Assembly: GCA_951799445.1 (NCBI GenBank)
Contig: OX637294.1
Span: forward strand, 23,461,452-23,525,451
Source: Pseudisothecium myosuroides
Lineage: Eukaryota; Streptophyta; Bryopsida; Hypnales; Lembophyllaceae
DNA: 64,000 nt
Direction of reading: 5' to 3'
Part shown: positions 1 to 11,641 of the stretch, piece by piece
Layout: each line of letters starts with the position of its first letter
How positions within the stretch are numbered: position 1 is the stretch's first letter
Translations under genes and position numbers: made by a program
Notes under the pieces: generated by a model
Told to the model about the DNA's origin: nothing
What the model saw: the letters and a program-made list of their open reading frames with translations, nothing else
The model's database searches: none

Positions 1-459
1 TGTAAAATATGATTTATAAATCACATTCATATGGTTAGATCAAAAAATTTACAATCCAATATTTTACAATAAATTTTGAAGCCAAAAATTAAAAATTCCT
101 TCTAAAATCAATTGTAGATTGAATATTTATGATTTTTACAAGAATTTTTTTTCCTATAAGTTCAAAATGCTAAGTTCTAATCAAAGTGATTTTTGAATAA
201 AATTATATTATTTTTTGATTCAAGTCGTTTTTGAAGGGTCATTTTTTCAACTAAAAAAGTTACTTTTTGAAGCAAGACCTCTCGATATTCTTTGAATTTT
301 AGAATATTTGCAAAGCAAAATCTTCATAATCTATATCGTACAAATGTTAAAGAACTAACACAAGAATCTTCATAAAAAATTGATGGATGAAAAACACATT
401 TGGGTGGGTTTGGGATGTGTTTCTATTCATTCGTTGTTCAAAATCTACACTCATGGTCC
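1..459. other. AT-rich intergenic DNA
   Basis: No gene, tandem array or terminal repeat was recognised. The stretch is AT-rich with many short A and T runs and stops in all frames. It ends at the TTAA that opens the next element. Confidence 0.6.
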
Positions 460-679
460 TTAACCCAGTAAGGACGCCGCTTGTCCGATGAATGACAAGG
501 GATTCTCCAATGTAGGACAGAACTACAACTATTCATCCTTGGAGTTTTTTGTGGAAAGTGGAGAACATCTACAGTAGCTTGACTTCCAATGAGTACTTTT
601 GAATTTTTTTATTCCAATGACTCTCACGGTTATACAATGCATGATTTCCAGGGTCACCCCCGCGTCCTTACAGGGTTAA
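460..679. mobile_element. TTAA-flanked MITE, CCCxGTAAGGACGC termini
   Basis: A short non-autonomous element with TTAA at both outer edges. The left edge reads TTAACCCAGTAAGGACGC and the right edge GCGTCCTTACAGGGTTAA, an inverted repeat of about 17 bases with one mismatch. It has no coding capacity. TTAA next to CCC termini is the arrangement piggyBac-type transposons leave behind; the superfamily call is inference because no transposase is present. Related termini occur near 59.3 kb. Confidence 0.7.
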
Positions 680-1306
680 GGGGTTGAACATGAGACAGTG
701 GCCCATGATACTATCACCCCAAAAATATGCAATATCCTATGAATGATATCAATGTGCACAAACTTTAGAATGCCAAATTCAACCCTGGCAGAGTTTCAAT
801 TTAAGATTTTCCAATTCCGAGTAAATGCATAAGTTCAACTTAAATGCTTAATGAACCTTCACAATGCACATTCAATAGGAACAAAATCAAGCTCCTTCAA
901 CAATGAGAGATCATTAGTACAAACAAAGAAATTTTTTACCATTACTGTAATATGACAGTATTTAGTTAATTAAGTGCAATCAAAGATTTAAATCAGCAAA
1001 TCACAATCATCAAAATTCTTTGTGCACCAAAGGAAAAATTACAGAAGCACATATCTATGATTTTATTAAGCCAGGAAAATGGAAAACAAACATTATCATC
1101 TATATTTGTTTTAAAAAAAAAAAAAAAAAACATTATCATCTATATTTTTATATCATTTTTTGCATGAACTATACAAATCCTACAAATAAAAAGGTGGTTT
1201 CCATTTAATCCCATAAAACTTTAGGAAAAATTGATCCTACTTTCTTTCATTTTGATGAACCTTACTTTAGTTATATTTACTTAAAAAATATATACCTTAG
1301 TTATCC
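680..1306. other. Intergenic DNA with poly-A insertion scar
   Basis: No gene seen. A 17-base sequence at 1091-1107 recurs exactly at 1131-1147. The 23 bases between are GTTTT followed by 18 A. This looks like a target duplication around a poly-A-only insertion, or a slippage duplication at an A tract. Confidence 0.5.
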
Positions 1307-1964
1307 TTATCCCCTAAATGCCCGAGGCACTAAATTTTGGTGTCAACAATACTTTGAAGTTAAGTAAAACCTAACCAAGTTGCTATTTTTAGTAATTTAT
1401 ATTTTTGACAAAATCTTTTTGAAGTCTAGTTTTAGCATCAAAAATCAGATTTTGAAAATGATTGAAATGATTTTTCTATTCATGATTTTGTGCAAGGGTG
1501 TCCATTTCAATTTTAACTTTTCGCAGTGTTGAGAGCTCTTGGAAATGAGCCTCAAACACACTAGATTTTGGAGAAAAAAATCACTTTAAATATTCATTTA
1601 AAAAATTTGTAGAGTAGACTTTGAGAAGCCATAAACTGATTGGGGCTATGTATGTTACGCCCTTTAACCTCATATTTTCTTGGAGACCAACTTTTCAGAT
1701 TTGGCATGTGAAAAGAAGATTGAAGACTTCAAATCACTTTTGCAATTTTAACACCGTCATGATCAAACATTATAATCTTTCAATTCCATAAGTGATATTG
1801 TTGTGTTTTCTTTTTCTATGTGATAGTCTAGCATGTCTAGTTTGAATTTGTATGGTTACAATTTTAAAAAAAAACGATACAACTTATCAAAATGTTGGCT
1901 TTTTGTTCAATTTAGAGCAAATTTTTAGAAGCTCAAGAAAGGCCTTGGGCATTTTAGGAGTTGT
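1307..1964 (+). mobile_element. TIR element family B, copy 1
   Basis: The left end reads CCCCTAAATGCCCGAGGC and the right end is an imperfect inverted match (GGCCTTGGGCATTTTAGGAG). The flanks TTAT and TTGT could be mutated TTAA. Most of the interior aligns by eye with the inverted sequence at 55295-56159. There is no coding capacity. Termini resemble the ~940-bp family A (CCCCTAAAGG), so the two families are probably related. Confidence 0.6.
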
Positions 1965-2182
1965 ATATCTTTGCAAAAAATTTAAAATTTAAATGAATGG
2001 AATTAATTGGATCCTAATTTATCTCTACTTTGTACGCCACTTAACCCCAAGAGAGTTGAAAAAAAATTTGGTAACATTTCGAAAAGCAAAACAAAGGAAA
2101 AATAATGTACATTTAATTTACAATTAGAATTTTAAAAAGATAATAGTTGACATAGCAAAAAGGCATATAAAGGAAACTTTTT

Positions 2183-3114
2183 TGAACCCCTAAAGGACCG
2201 GCATGCGTTTTTTGGTTGTATAGAAATTTTGGACAGGTACGTGTGACTAGAGATTTTCATATTTTAATCTGAAATTTTATTAGAAGGTGGGTGCAAGGAA
2301 TATCTTTCAAATGCACTAAATTTCAGGACATTTGGAAATAGGAGTCAAAAGTTATGGCCAAATATGTTACTTTTTTCGTAACTAGGCAATCCAGGCAACA
2401 AAAAAAAATTGGCAAAAATTTGATTTTTTTTTAATATTTTTTTTCTCGTAGATTATATTTTTGTCTATCTAGAAAGCTTTGATTCATTTCATTTGGACTT
2501 GTTATGAGAAAGTTATAGACATTCTTGCTTTTCGGGTAGTTAGAGCATCTTCTTGAAAAAAATAACTTGTAGGATGCATTTCGGAATGCTAATTTTGCAA
2601 TTTAAAAAAAAAATCTCATGGTTTAATTTACTTGCTAGAACAATCTCACCATTGGGATTAGTGTATTTTAATTCCATCTAAAATATATTAGTATTTAAAA
2701 TTTTCCTTCTATCTCGTACCTACTTCTACTTAATAAATTTTTGAGGAATGATAATTAAGTTTTTTTGAATAATTTTTTTTCCCTAGACTCTCAACTCAAT
2801 TCTTCACTATAAAGATTTATAGCTCAAAACTTTGTAGTGCAAAATTTTTAAGTTAAAAATGTTTAAAGTCAAAAAATCTAGTCCCGCAATGTGCTGAAAT
2901 ACTTGTTTTTTCCACTTTCAACGCAGATATCTTGCAATCTGAGCGGTCAAAAATTCTGAAATTTTTTCCACACATTCTTATACTAGTTAGGTATAAGATC
3001 CTATGGTTAGATGTGCAAGAAAAACATTTTTCAAATTTTTTTACTCCTTGCTATAGAAATGGCAGTTTTGAGTGTTTTTTGGCAGAAAAAAGGCCTTGGG
3101 TCTTTAGGCGTTAA
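2183..3114 (+). mobile_element. TTAA element family A, copy 1 (~930 bp)
   Basis: The left end is TGAA then CCCCTAAAGGACC; the right end is CTTTAGGCG then TTAA. The interior aligns almost throughout with 3719-4658, 19094-20044 (inverted) and 30557-31484. A 61-codon frame (2932-3114) ends exactly on the terminal TTAA and recurs in two other copies, but it matches no known family to me. No transposase is encoded. The left flank has one change from TTAA. Confidence 0.8.
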
Positions 3115-3718
3115 AAGATTGTTTCCATCATTGTTATAGTACTCATTATAATTATTGTGTGTAGTCATTGGCATCAACTTCATTGTTGTAATCATCATTA
3201 TAATGCTATTATCATCTAAAAATCTACATTCATTAAAAAGAATACCATTTCAAATGAAATATAAATCTTGCAAAAAAAAATGTAAATCAAGTATGAATCA
3301 AAGTCTATGGTATTATAATTAAGAAAAAAGACTTGAATTGAACCTAAAGCATGAATCTATTACTAATGAAAGGAAATGTGAATTATATTTAAAAAAAATT
3401 CAATCAATGAAAAGTGACATAGAAACTATATTTCTTTTGAAACCAAAATCATTAATGAAAGAAAACAATATAAAGAATCATTTCAATTTCCACCTATTAT
3501 CATAATTAAACTAAGAAAGTTGTATGTCTAATTTCAACCACTATGAACAAAAATTAATTAGTTGAAATGCATTATGGATTATTATAGTCAAAAATATTTT
3601 ACTTAAACTAAAAATGGTTGAAAGAAACTAAGAGATTTTTATTTTGACTCATTACATACTTTCCTTTACTGAATAAGGTTGAAACTAGTGGTGCTTTGAA
3701 AACCTATCATTTTCATCT
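3115..3718. other. AT-rich intergenic DNA
   Basis: Nothing recognised between two same-orientation family A copies: short A/T runs, ATT/ATC-rich stretches and no open frame of note. Confidence 0.6.
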
Positions 3719-4658
3719 TTAACCCCTAAAGGACCGTTGTCCCTTCGGGGGACAAATGCGTTTTCGGGCAGGTACCTACAGGCTGAAATTTTCTCCTGAT
3801 TTTTTGAAACTTTTTTTGGAGGTAGAAAATCTGATTAGCTGCGTGGAAATAGAATTTTTTTCACAATTGGTGCCCGGGAAAAAAAGTTATGACCAAATAA
3901 GCTCAACCGAGGGGACGGTGGGCAGCCCGGGCAGCCAAAAAAAATGGACAAAAATTTGAATTTTTTTTTTAATATTTTTTTTCTCATAGATTATATTTTT
4001 GTCTATTTGGAAAGCTTTGATTCATTTCATTTGGATATGTTATGAGAAAGTTATGGACATTCTTGTTTTTTGGGCAGTTAGAGCATCTTCTTGAAAAAAT
4101 AACTTGTAGGATTCATTTCTGAATGCAATTTTTCAAATTTTTCAATTTTTTTTCTTTTGCATGGTCTGATTTACTTGTTAGAACAATCGCACCATTGGGA
4201 TTAGTGCATTTTAATTCCATCTAAAATTTATTAATGTTTTAGATTTTCCTTCTATCTCATACCTACTTCTACTTAACAATTTTTTTAAGAATTATAATTA
4301 AGTTTTTTTGAATTTCATTTTTTTTCCTAGACTCTCAACTCAATTCTCCACTATAAAGATTTAAAGCTCAAAACTCTGTAGTGCAAAAATTTTAAGTTAA
4401 AAATGTTCAAAGTCAAAAAATCTAGTCCCGCAATGTGCTGAAAAACTTGTTTTTTCCACTTTAAATGCAGATATCTTGCAATCTGTGCGGTCAAAAATTC
4501 TGAAATTTTTTCCATACACTTTCATACTAGTTAGGTGTAAGATCCTATGGTTAGATGTGGAAAAAAAACAATTTTCAATTTTTTTAACTCTTTGCTATAG
4601 GTATGACAGTTTTGAGTGTTTTTTGGCAGGAAAAAGGCCTTGGTCCTTTAGGGGTTAA
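3719..4658 (+). mobile_element. TTAA element family A, copy 2 (best termini)
   Basis: The clearest copy. TTAA at 3719-3722 precedes CCCCTAAAGGACC, and the exact inverse GGTCCTTTAGGGG precedes TTAA at 4655-4658, giving 17 perfectly inverted bases including TTAA. It is about 940 bp. A 61-codon frame at 4476-4658 matches the frame in copy 1. A 15-bp GC-rich palindrome (cccttcgggg) near the left end is absent from the other copies. No transposase is encoded. Confidence 0.85.
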
Positions 4659-6671
4659 GGTTAAATTAATATTGTACATTGGATTCAAGAGTAGCTTATC
4701 CTAGCAAATTGTCCGTCCAAGAGACCTAATTCCATATGAAAATAATATTAGAAACTTGAACAAGATGCTCTTACGCAAACTCACCATGAAACTTGATCCC
4801 GTAACTCTATGAGGTGCTCAAGGCAAACTCACTCAACAAATCACTAATTTCTTTGCCATTGACGATGATTGTTGGGCAAATGAACCATCCTCATAATGAA
4901 ATGGAAGCCCTAAGAAGAAACAACAGGCCCTTCTCCTTGCAAAGTTCCCATTGGGCAATAGTCCCTAAGATCACCTCTAATCCTAAGAATAAAAGATCTA
5001 TAACATACACCATGATCTCTTCTACAATATTGAATTTTTGTCTACCTGAGGAAAAAACAATGTATTTTTCTATTGAATCAAGCAATCTGCGCATGCCCAT
5101 CATTAGAGAAAATTTGGACTCTCTAGAAGGTCATTTCTCTGCTAGCCAAATGTGCAAATAAAACAAAAAGTGAAAATAAAGAATATATTTATTTTTTTGA
5201 AAAAAATATTAAAAATCATGGACCATGTGATTTACAACCACTAACAAAATTGAATATAAATCTGAAATGTTTTCATTCATACAACCATACCATAAACATC
5301 AACGGACAAAGTCCAAAAGTGGATACACAAAAATTGTAGTGTGCAACATACTACACATTACTATGGAAGTTTGAAGAAAAAATTAGTTGTAATTTGAAAG
5401 AAAACTAATTTCAAAGTTAGCCATATCTAAAACTCAATTTTGTTCATAATGATTTGGAATTACTTTATCCTTCGTCAATTTTTTTTAAAATTCCCCCCCC
5501 CCAAAAAATTGTGCCTTGGCATGTTAGTATACATCATTTTAGATTGTTGTAAGCAAAAATTGAAGGAAGTTGACATTTATAAAATTTAAAATATCAATAA
5601 TTTGACAAACATGCAAATGATGTTGGTTTTTACAATATTTGATTTTTTTTTTTTAAATTGAGAGAATGAAATAGCATTAGCCATTGTAAAGAGAGTATGG
5701 GTTGCAACATGGACCATTTTAATATTTTAATGCCTTTGCATTTGAAATATTTGTTGAAACAAATAATACATTCAATTTATATTTTAAAACCATATAATGC
5801 GTTTTGGGATCAGATTTTTTGTATGAAGACTAGAGTTCATGATGCATATAATTGACCCAAAAAATTCAAAATTCAAAAATTATCAATATAGATATGGATC
5901 ACTAAAACATGGGAATTAAAAAATGTCATCAAGGCATCAATTTTCAAGGAAACAATAGCTTATCTAGGTGGTGACCAACATGCATATGTCTTATTCAAAC
6001 ATCATGAGCTCAAAAAAGAGATTCTCACCTTGTTGAAGGCCCATTGTAAGTCAAGCCAACCCTTGTATACTTCTTGAGTGCGGAATTTGATATGCACCCT
6101 AATTGAAAAGAAAGAGCCAAGCTTGTTGAAGTATGAGAGCACAAGCGGATTTAGTGTTTCCTTACCGTAGATACACAATTTTGTTAGGACAAAATTAGAT
6201 TGGAGCTTCAGAAAAGCAACTGGAGGTGCAAAAAAGCTACCAAATGATTGGGAACAAAAAGGTTTAGAAATGGTCCAACGAGCTGCTTACTTTATTAAAG
6301 CTCATTTCATATTGCCATAGTTTTGGGTAAATACTTATCAGACAAGCATCCATTTGGTACCTACAAGAGGGGCCAGCACTTGGGCAAAAAAGGAATCCAA
6401 ACATGTTCAAGTGCTTGGAATGGATGACAAATGACAAAGTACTGTATTAGTGTCATTTTCAGCATCTCAAGACTTGTTACCTTTTTAGCTTGTCTTCACC
6501 AATACAACAGACAAATGCCTAGCTACCTCCTTGAAACTCAAATTGTAAGATTTGTAAAGATGTAGGTTGGCACTTAACCTACAGTAACAACCACTGGAGT
6601 AACTTGACAACTTGCAAGCAATTTGTTGAACACGTTTTGCAATTATATAGAAGAAAGCAGGTGCAATAGGA
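4659..6671. other. AT-rich intergenic DNA
   Basis: No supported gene. An open frame of 115 codons at 4814-5161 lacks recognisable motifs and overlaps another frame on the opposite strand, so it is treated as chance. A poly-C tract lies near 5493. No terminal repeats were found. Confidence 0.5.
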
Positions 6672-7390
6672 TGAATGCAAGAAACACTTATACTATTTTG
6701 AGTCACAACTTGCATGCTGATTTGTTTTTTAATCATAATTTTTGTGTTTTGGCTTCAATGACTCAACATTTATAGGTAAGGTACTCATGACTATTATACA
6801 CTTTGCCTAATTTTTTTATATTTTTCAAAAATAGTTTACTATCCAAAAATAGCCCCCAATTTTATGTCACACTTGCCAATTTGGAGGTTTTAGAACTATT
6901 TAGTACCCCAGAAAATAAATTTTGAGCTGAAATTTGGAGGGGATGGTCTTCTATTAGATTTGTAGCTACTGCCCAAAGGAACTCTAAAAATGAGTAATTG
7001 TATGTGGTGTGGAAGTCCACAAAGTGTGCTTCTTTCTACTTGCATTTTGTAACATATATAATATTATTTTGGAGTTTTTTTGGGTAATGACCATCTCCAT
7101 AGAGTTGGTACAAATGTACAATTTTTATTTTATGTATTTATTTTTTTTCCTATTTTCAACTAATTAAAACATCAAAATATCCATTTTCTTGAAATTTGGT
7201 ACTTTTTTAGTTCTCTTGCTTAGAGAATTTTTCTATGATTTTCCTTTGGTGGTTATCTTCATCTCATAGGTGTATACATTGGACATAATTTTAAAAAAAT
7301 ATATATTTTCTAATTTTAAAGTACACCAGAAGAAAAAGGTATGAGTACTGTAAAACACAACAAAATTGGCAGGTGTTTCTTGCAATCACC
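6672..7390. mobile_element. TIR element, GCAAGAAACACC family, copy 1
   Basis: The left end ATGCAAGAAACAC and right end GGTGTTTCTTGCAATCACC form an inverted repeat. The interior aligns by eye over most of its ~720 bp with 47645-48375, in the same order, including a shared TGTGGTGTGGAAGTC block. There is no coding capacity. The superfamily is not determinable from the ends. Confidence 0.7.
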
Positions 7391-7495
7391 TAAAAATCGG
7401 CTATGGATGAAGACTCTATACTGATCTAGATTTTAAATTGCTGGAGCAATAATATTTCTACAAAATTTATTTCTTGGGTCAAAGATGTACATCCA
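7391..7495. other. Spacer before transposase relic
   Basis: Nothing recognised; stops occur in the frame of the downstream transposase remnant. Confidence 0.4.
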
Positions 7496-7498
7496 TAA

Positions 7499-7804
7499 AT
7501 CCTTCTAATTTTCGTACCAGCCAATTGCACTAGTGTCTTTCAACCAGCTGACGTGGTCTTGCAAAGGCCTTTCAAGCATGGATTTCTAAGACAACAATTT
7601 GACAACCACATCACAAATAGCATTGGCAAGCAAATTGATGAAAAAGAATTGAAGGATGTCAAGTTGGACACAAAGATGTCAACATTGAAGCCATTAATGT
7701 GTGGTTGGTTACATCAAGCTTGGAACCACATCAATCAACCATCAATGATTAGGGAGGGATGGAAAATGTACGGACTTCACCAAGCCTTCAACAAAGCATT
7801 TTAA
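7499..7804 (+). pseudogene. pogo/Tigger-like DDE transposase fragment
   Basis: In one frame from 7499 the translation contains VPANCTSVFQPADVVLQRPF (from 7514) and then about 83 further residues to a stop at 7804. The pattern PxNCTSxFQPxDVxxxxxFK is the block near the C-terminal end of the DDE_1 catalytic domain of pogo/Tigger/jerky-type transposases (x-P-x-x-x-T-x-x-x-Q-P-x-D). Only this block and its tail remain. An in-frame stop lies immediately upstream (7496-7498), and the downstream frame is broken by several stops, so it is a dead relic. The catalytic Asp residues are not visible. Confidence 0.7.
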
Positions 7805-9722
7805 ACCAGTGCAATGGATGAGTATATGAAAAATCTTCTATTTGAAGGAAAACCAGATCCACAATAAAACATGAGAAAAAAGAAGATGAAACAGATCTGG
7901 ATGACAGTGTTGAAGCAATAATATAAGAGGCATTATCCCTAGTTGCAGAGGTTACTATATCAAACAAGATGACAAGAATGTCAACCTTGAAAAAGCTTGC
8001 CAGAAAAAGGTATATTCTTGCAAAATTCTAAGTATGTAGTCATGTTTAGATCTTGAATTCAAAATTTGTAACACCATTTGAAAAACTAATGTAACACATT
8101 ATAGTCAAGTGAACTAAAATATAAAATCAAGTGTTTGGATCTTATTTAAATAATTTACATTGAACTAACAATTTACATTGAACTAACAATTTACTACTGT
8201 GATTGTTTGCATCTTCTAGTAATTTGCAAAAAAAAGACAAAGCAAACATTGAGCAAGAAAATCTGGTCAAGAGCACAAAAACAAGAACTAGTAACAAAGA
8301 ATATGCATGCTGGAAATCATTTTTGAGAGAGAAAGAACGTCATAGCTTGGAAGTGATGACCAAAGAGAGCTTGCTGACTTCTTGAAGACCAAATAGAAGA
8401 AAGAATAGTACAAAAACATGAGCACGATTGTTGTGTGGAGGAGGAACTAGGTGGAGGAGCTTGAAGGATGTGGGAATACCACGGAGCGACGAAAGGACAC
8501 AACATGAGTACTATGAGCCATGCCTTAAGCGGTGGAAGGACAATATGGAAGCACGAGGAGCCGTTGCTCCAGAAAAGGAGAAATGAGAAGCTGCAGAGGG
8601 AGAAATGAAAAGCTATGCCAGAGACAATGATAATGAGCTAAGGTAGAGCCACCTAAAACTAACCAGCACCCTATGGGCAGTCACTAGAGTGGCTCAAGTG
8701 CAGCAGACACTGAGAGTCATTTCCGTTGTTGTTTTTGGGATCAATATTGGCTAAAATACTACAAGCATATCCAAGGGCCATGACACATGGGTCTCATTTT
8801 TTGTCTCACTGAACATGAGTTATTTATTTTGTAAATAGTTTTCCAAGACTCTATATGTTGGATATGGGTCCAATGCAACTTTTGCCTTGCTAAATTCACT
8901 GTAAATTGACTTCAGGCAATAAAATTACCAAAATTTGGGCAATCCCCATCATTTCTGTCTCTTCACCTGTAGGAATTTTCCTTCACCTTCAAGTAATCCA
9001 CATCATGTCCACAATTACTTATTTGGTCGGTTATGGGTGGCTTGACTATATATGGTACGAGGCTAGGGTAATATGTAGTGACTAGTGAGAGAATGCGTCT
9101 TGACAAGTTGTCTGAACAAACCATCATGCTCAGACCATGATGAGTTTAACAAAGTACTATGGCTAATTTTAACCATGCATGGGCCTCATGTAGAACTTGC
9201 ACATGGACTTTGTGTTCTTACCTTGAAGTCTTAATTTATTTTAAATATTTTGTCATTCCTTCCCTTTTTTCATTTTTTTCATTTTTTTCATTTTTTTAGC
9301 AAATGTTCAACATAATTTCCAAAATAAACCGTTATCATTTTTTTGAATTATTTTTTGGCAAAGCTACCCTATGCCTATGATAATGAAGATATAGGTTCCA
9401 CAACTCCCGAAAGTCAACTATACACCATATGCAATGGATCAACAGATAACGAAAGACAATATTTGGCATATACCACGTAATATACTAAATTTGTATCATG
9501 CGCTACTTGGTAGTACATTTGATAGCCGTACACTCATGGTAATGCACTAGACCTTCAAGATAATTTAGGCCTTCAAAATCTTATTTAAAATAGCTCTAAA
9601 CTATTTGTGCTAATATTAACTAAGTATCTTAAGAAACTTGCTCTAATGACATTGTACATATCGTGATTGTAGAATATAAAAGATCCAAACTCAAGTCATC
9701 TAATGTCAAATAACACACCAAG
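7805..9722. other. Intergenic DNA, probable transposon remnants
   Basis: No intact gene. An 18-base sequence is tandemly doubled at about 8151-8188. Short frames around 8200-8500 may be decayed tail of the DDE element but carry no motif. About 90 bases at 8871-8960 resemble 60590-60690 (TTCACTGTAAATT, then GGGAATAAAATT-like and GCAATCCCC blocks), suggesting a shared dispersed repeat. Confidence 0.4.
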
Positions 9723-9941
9723 TTGGATCATGACCAACAATTAAAGCAACGCTTTGAGCAATGTTATAAATTTGGTATTTTCATAAACGGTCCCTTTAAG
9801 TGCCAATTTGTGGTACCCTATAGAAAGCTATTAGGACATATTGTGAGTAAGAAAAGAATATTAAATATCAATTTGGATAAGGTTGTAAAATTTCAAAGTT
9901 ACCTATTGCAACGGCTCCATTACATAAACCAAGTAACATAA
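9723..9941 (+). pseudogene. Ty3/gypsy reverse transcriptase fragment
   Basis: A 72-codon frame reads HDQQLKQRFEQCYKFGIFIN, then KCQF and later KLLGHIVSK. This is the order H-x-x-x-L-x-x-x-F-x-x-C-x-x-x-G-I-x-(I/L)-N ... K-C-x-F ... (K/R)-x-L-G-H-(I/V)-V-S found at the end of the Ty3/gypsy pol reverse transcriptase domain. No YxDD box, RNase H, integrase or LTR was found nearby, and stops bound the frame on both sides. It is a short orphan scrap of an old retrotransposon. Confidence 0.75.
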
Positions 9942-11438
9942 TTCTAAATGCAAAAATTTCCAAACCGGTGACAAAAGCAATTTTGGCTTGATTTTCTTGA
10001 GCAATTTGTATTCGGATATAACCAAAAATCCATCCATGTTAAGTATCCTTAGGGGTACCACTAAGAATATCCTAATCCAAGTCACCCAAAATATAAAAAT
10101 CGGACCTCCAAATCCCCAATATATTTAAAATCATCCAAAATTCATCCCAAAACACTCCACAATTCCTCCCTTCGTAATGAAACTAAAGATTTGAAGTTAC
10201 TTTTTGAGTTGTGGGATCTTAAATTAGGTTTTTAGGTCAATAAGAAAATTGAACCCTGAAAGCTTCCCAAACACCCCTAAAACCCACCAAATCCACTCTA
10301 AATCACCCCCAAAACCACCCCAAACTACATGGATTAGGATTACTTTCTAACCCATAGAGTTCAAATTTTAAGTGAATTTTGAGTTCTGAAGTACCTAAAT
10401 AGGTGTTTGGAGCAATTAAGATATGCTGAATTTCTAAAATGAAAAATTAAATCCCCAAATCCTACCAAACATACAAAAAATCATTGGAAACTTGTCCCAC
10501 AACATTCCATGGTTATCCCCTAACCCATGGAGTCCAAATTTGAAATTAGTACTGGGTTTTGGAGTCTCAAAATTAAATGAGTTTCTAAAACCTAAGTCCC
10601 TAATTAGTGTGTTGGAACCAATTAGCTCCAAGTCACTACTCAAACTTCTATATCTAAGTTCAAGATTTTTAATTTATTTTACATAGATGAAGATTAATTA
10701 TTTAATTTATTAATCTTAATTAACCTTAGTTAACTACTTGCTTAAATTTAATAATCCCTACCTATTTCCTAATTAATGTAATTCAAATTAATCCCTAACC
10801 TTAGAATTATTTTTAATTTTGATTTTTATTCTTTAATCTTATAGGATTAGCTAATAAATATCCATTATCCCTTAATGTTCTTCAATCAAATTTGGCCTAG
10901 TTCCTCAAATAACCAAGCTTTGTTGATCAATCTCAAATCACCTAGTTGAGATGAAGGATTGGTAGCTTACATCTTCAGTTTTTCTCTTGTTTGGCCATAC
11001 TCCTTGATAGCTCCCCACTACCACTTGGATTGACCTATCAATTGGATCCTATTAGCTATGAGATGGTCTTGCGTTAGTTGACGGTTTGGAACTACGTTGT
11101 TGACACGCTTCACACCTATAATTCAAATTTGTCACTCAAATTGCTTGAGTCATCCGTAGTAAGCAAACAAACTAATGCGCTTGATGCAACAACAACAACA
11201 CAATGTATGGGTGCCAAATTCTCCATCTTGTTGCTTCACCAAGAACAATCTTGAATAACATTAGAGTCTAGTACTCAACATCCTACCAAAACCTTATTGA
11301 TTGTAAGCCCTCCAACTTTTAGGTCACCCATGCTTCATTGGTCTTTTTCATTCAATCTACATGTTTTGATCCTTAATTTAGATCAAATTATATCCTTATT
11401 ATGTCATTGCAACTTTGGACCTACTTCTATGCTCAAAA
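9942..11438. repeat. Intergenic DNA with decayed ~170-200-bp repeats
   Basis: Three loosely similar blocks at about 10120-10250, 10280-10420 and 10440-10630 each combine a C/A-rich stretch (CCCAAAACxxCC), a purine-rich GAGTTxxAAATTT part and a TTTTGAGTTxTGxxxT part. They look like an old tandem array. No gene was seen in the rest. Confidence 0.4.
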
Positions 11439-11641
11439 CACTACAAGAGAAAGGGGTGTTTTAAGTAATGTCCTAAACATCACGTCTTTTAAGTAACGTC
11501 TTTTAAGTAAGTTTTAAAGTAAAATTTTACTAAAAAGATTGTCTTTTTAGTAAAATTTTACTTAAAATTTTACTTAAAAGACGTTACTTAAAAGATGTGA
11601 TGTCTAGGACATTACTTAAAACACCCCTTTCTCTTGTAGTG
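11439..11641. mobile_element. CACTA-type palindromic MITE with AAA target duplication
   Basis: The element begins CACTACAAGAGAAAGGGGTG and ends with the exact inverse, CACCCCTTTCTCTTGTAGTG. It is close to one long palindrome of 203 bp, with internal AGTAAAATTTTACT blocks near the centre. It is flanked on each side by AAA (11436-11438 and 11642-11644). CACTA termini plus a 3-bp target duplication match the CACTA (En/Spm) superfamily. It encodes nothing and could fold into a near-perfect hairpin if transcribed. Confidence 0.9.

Noticed and set aside
4814..5161. 115-codon frame as a gene
   Set aside because: No motif, AT-rich non-coding-like composition, and an overlapping frame on the other strand of similar quality.
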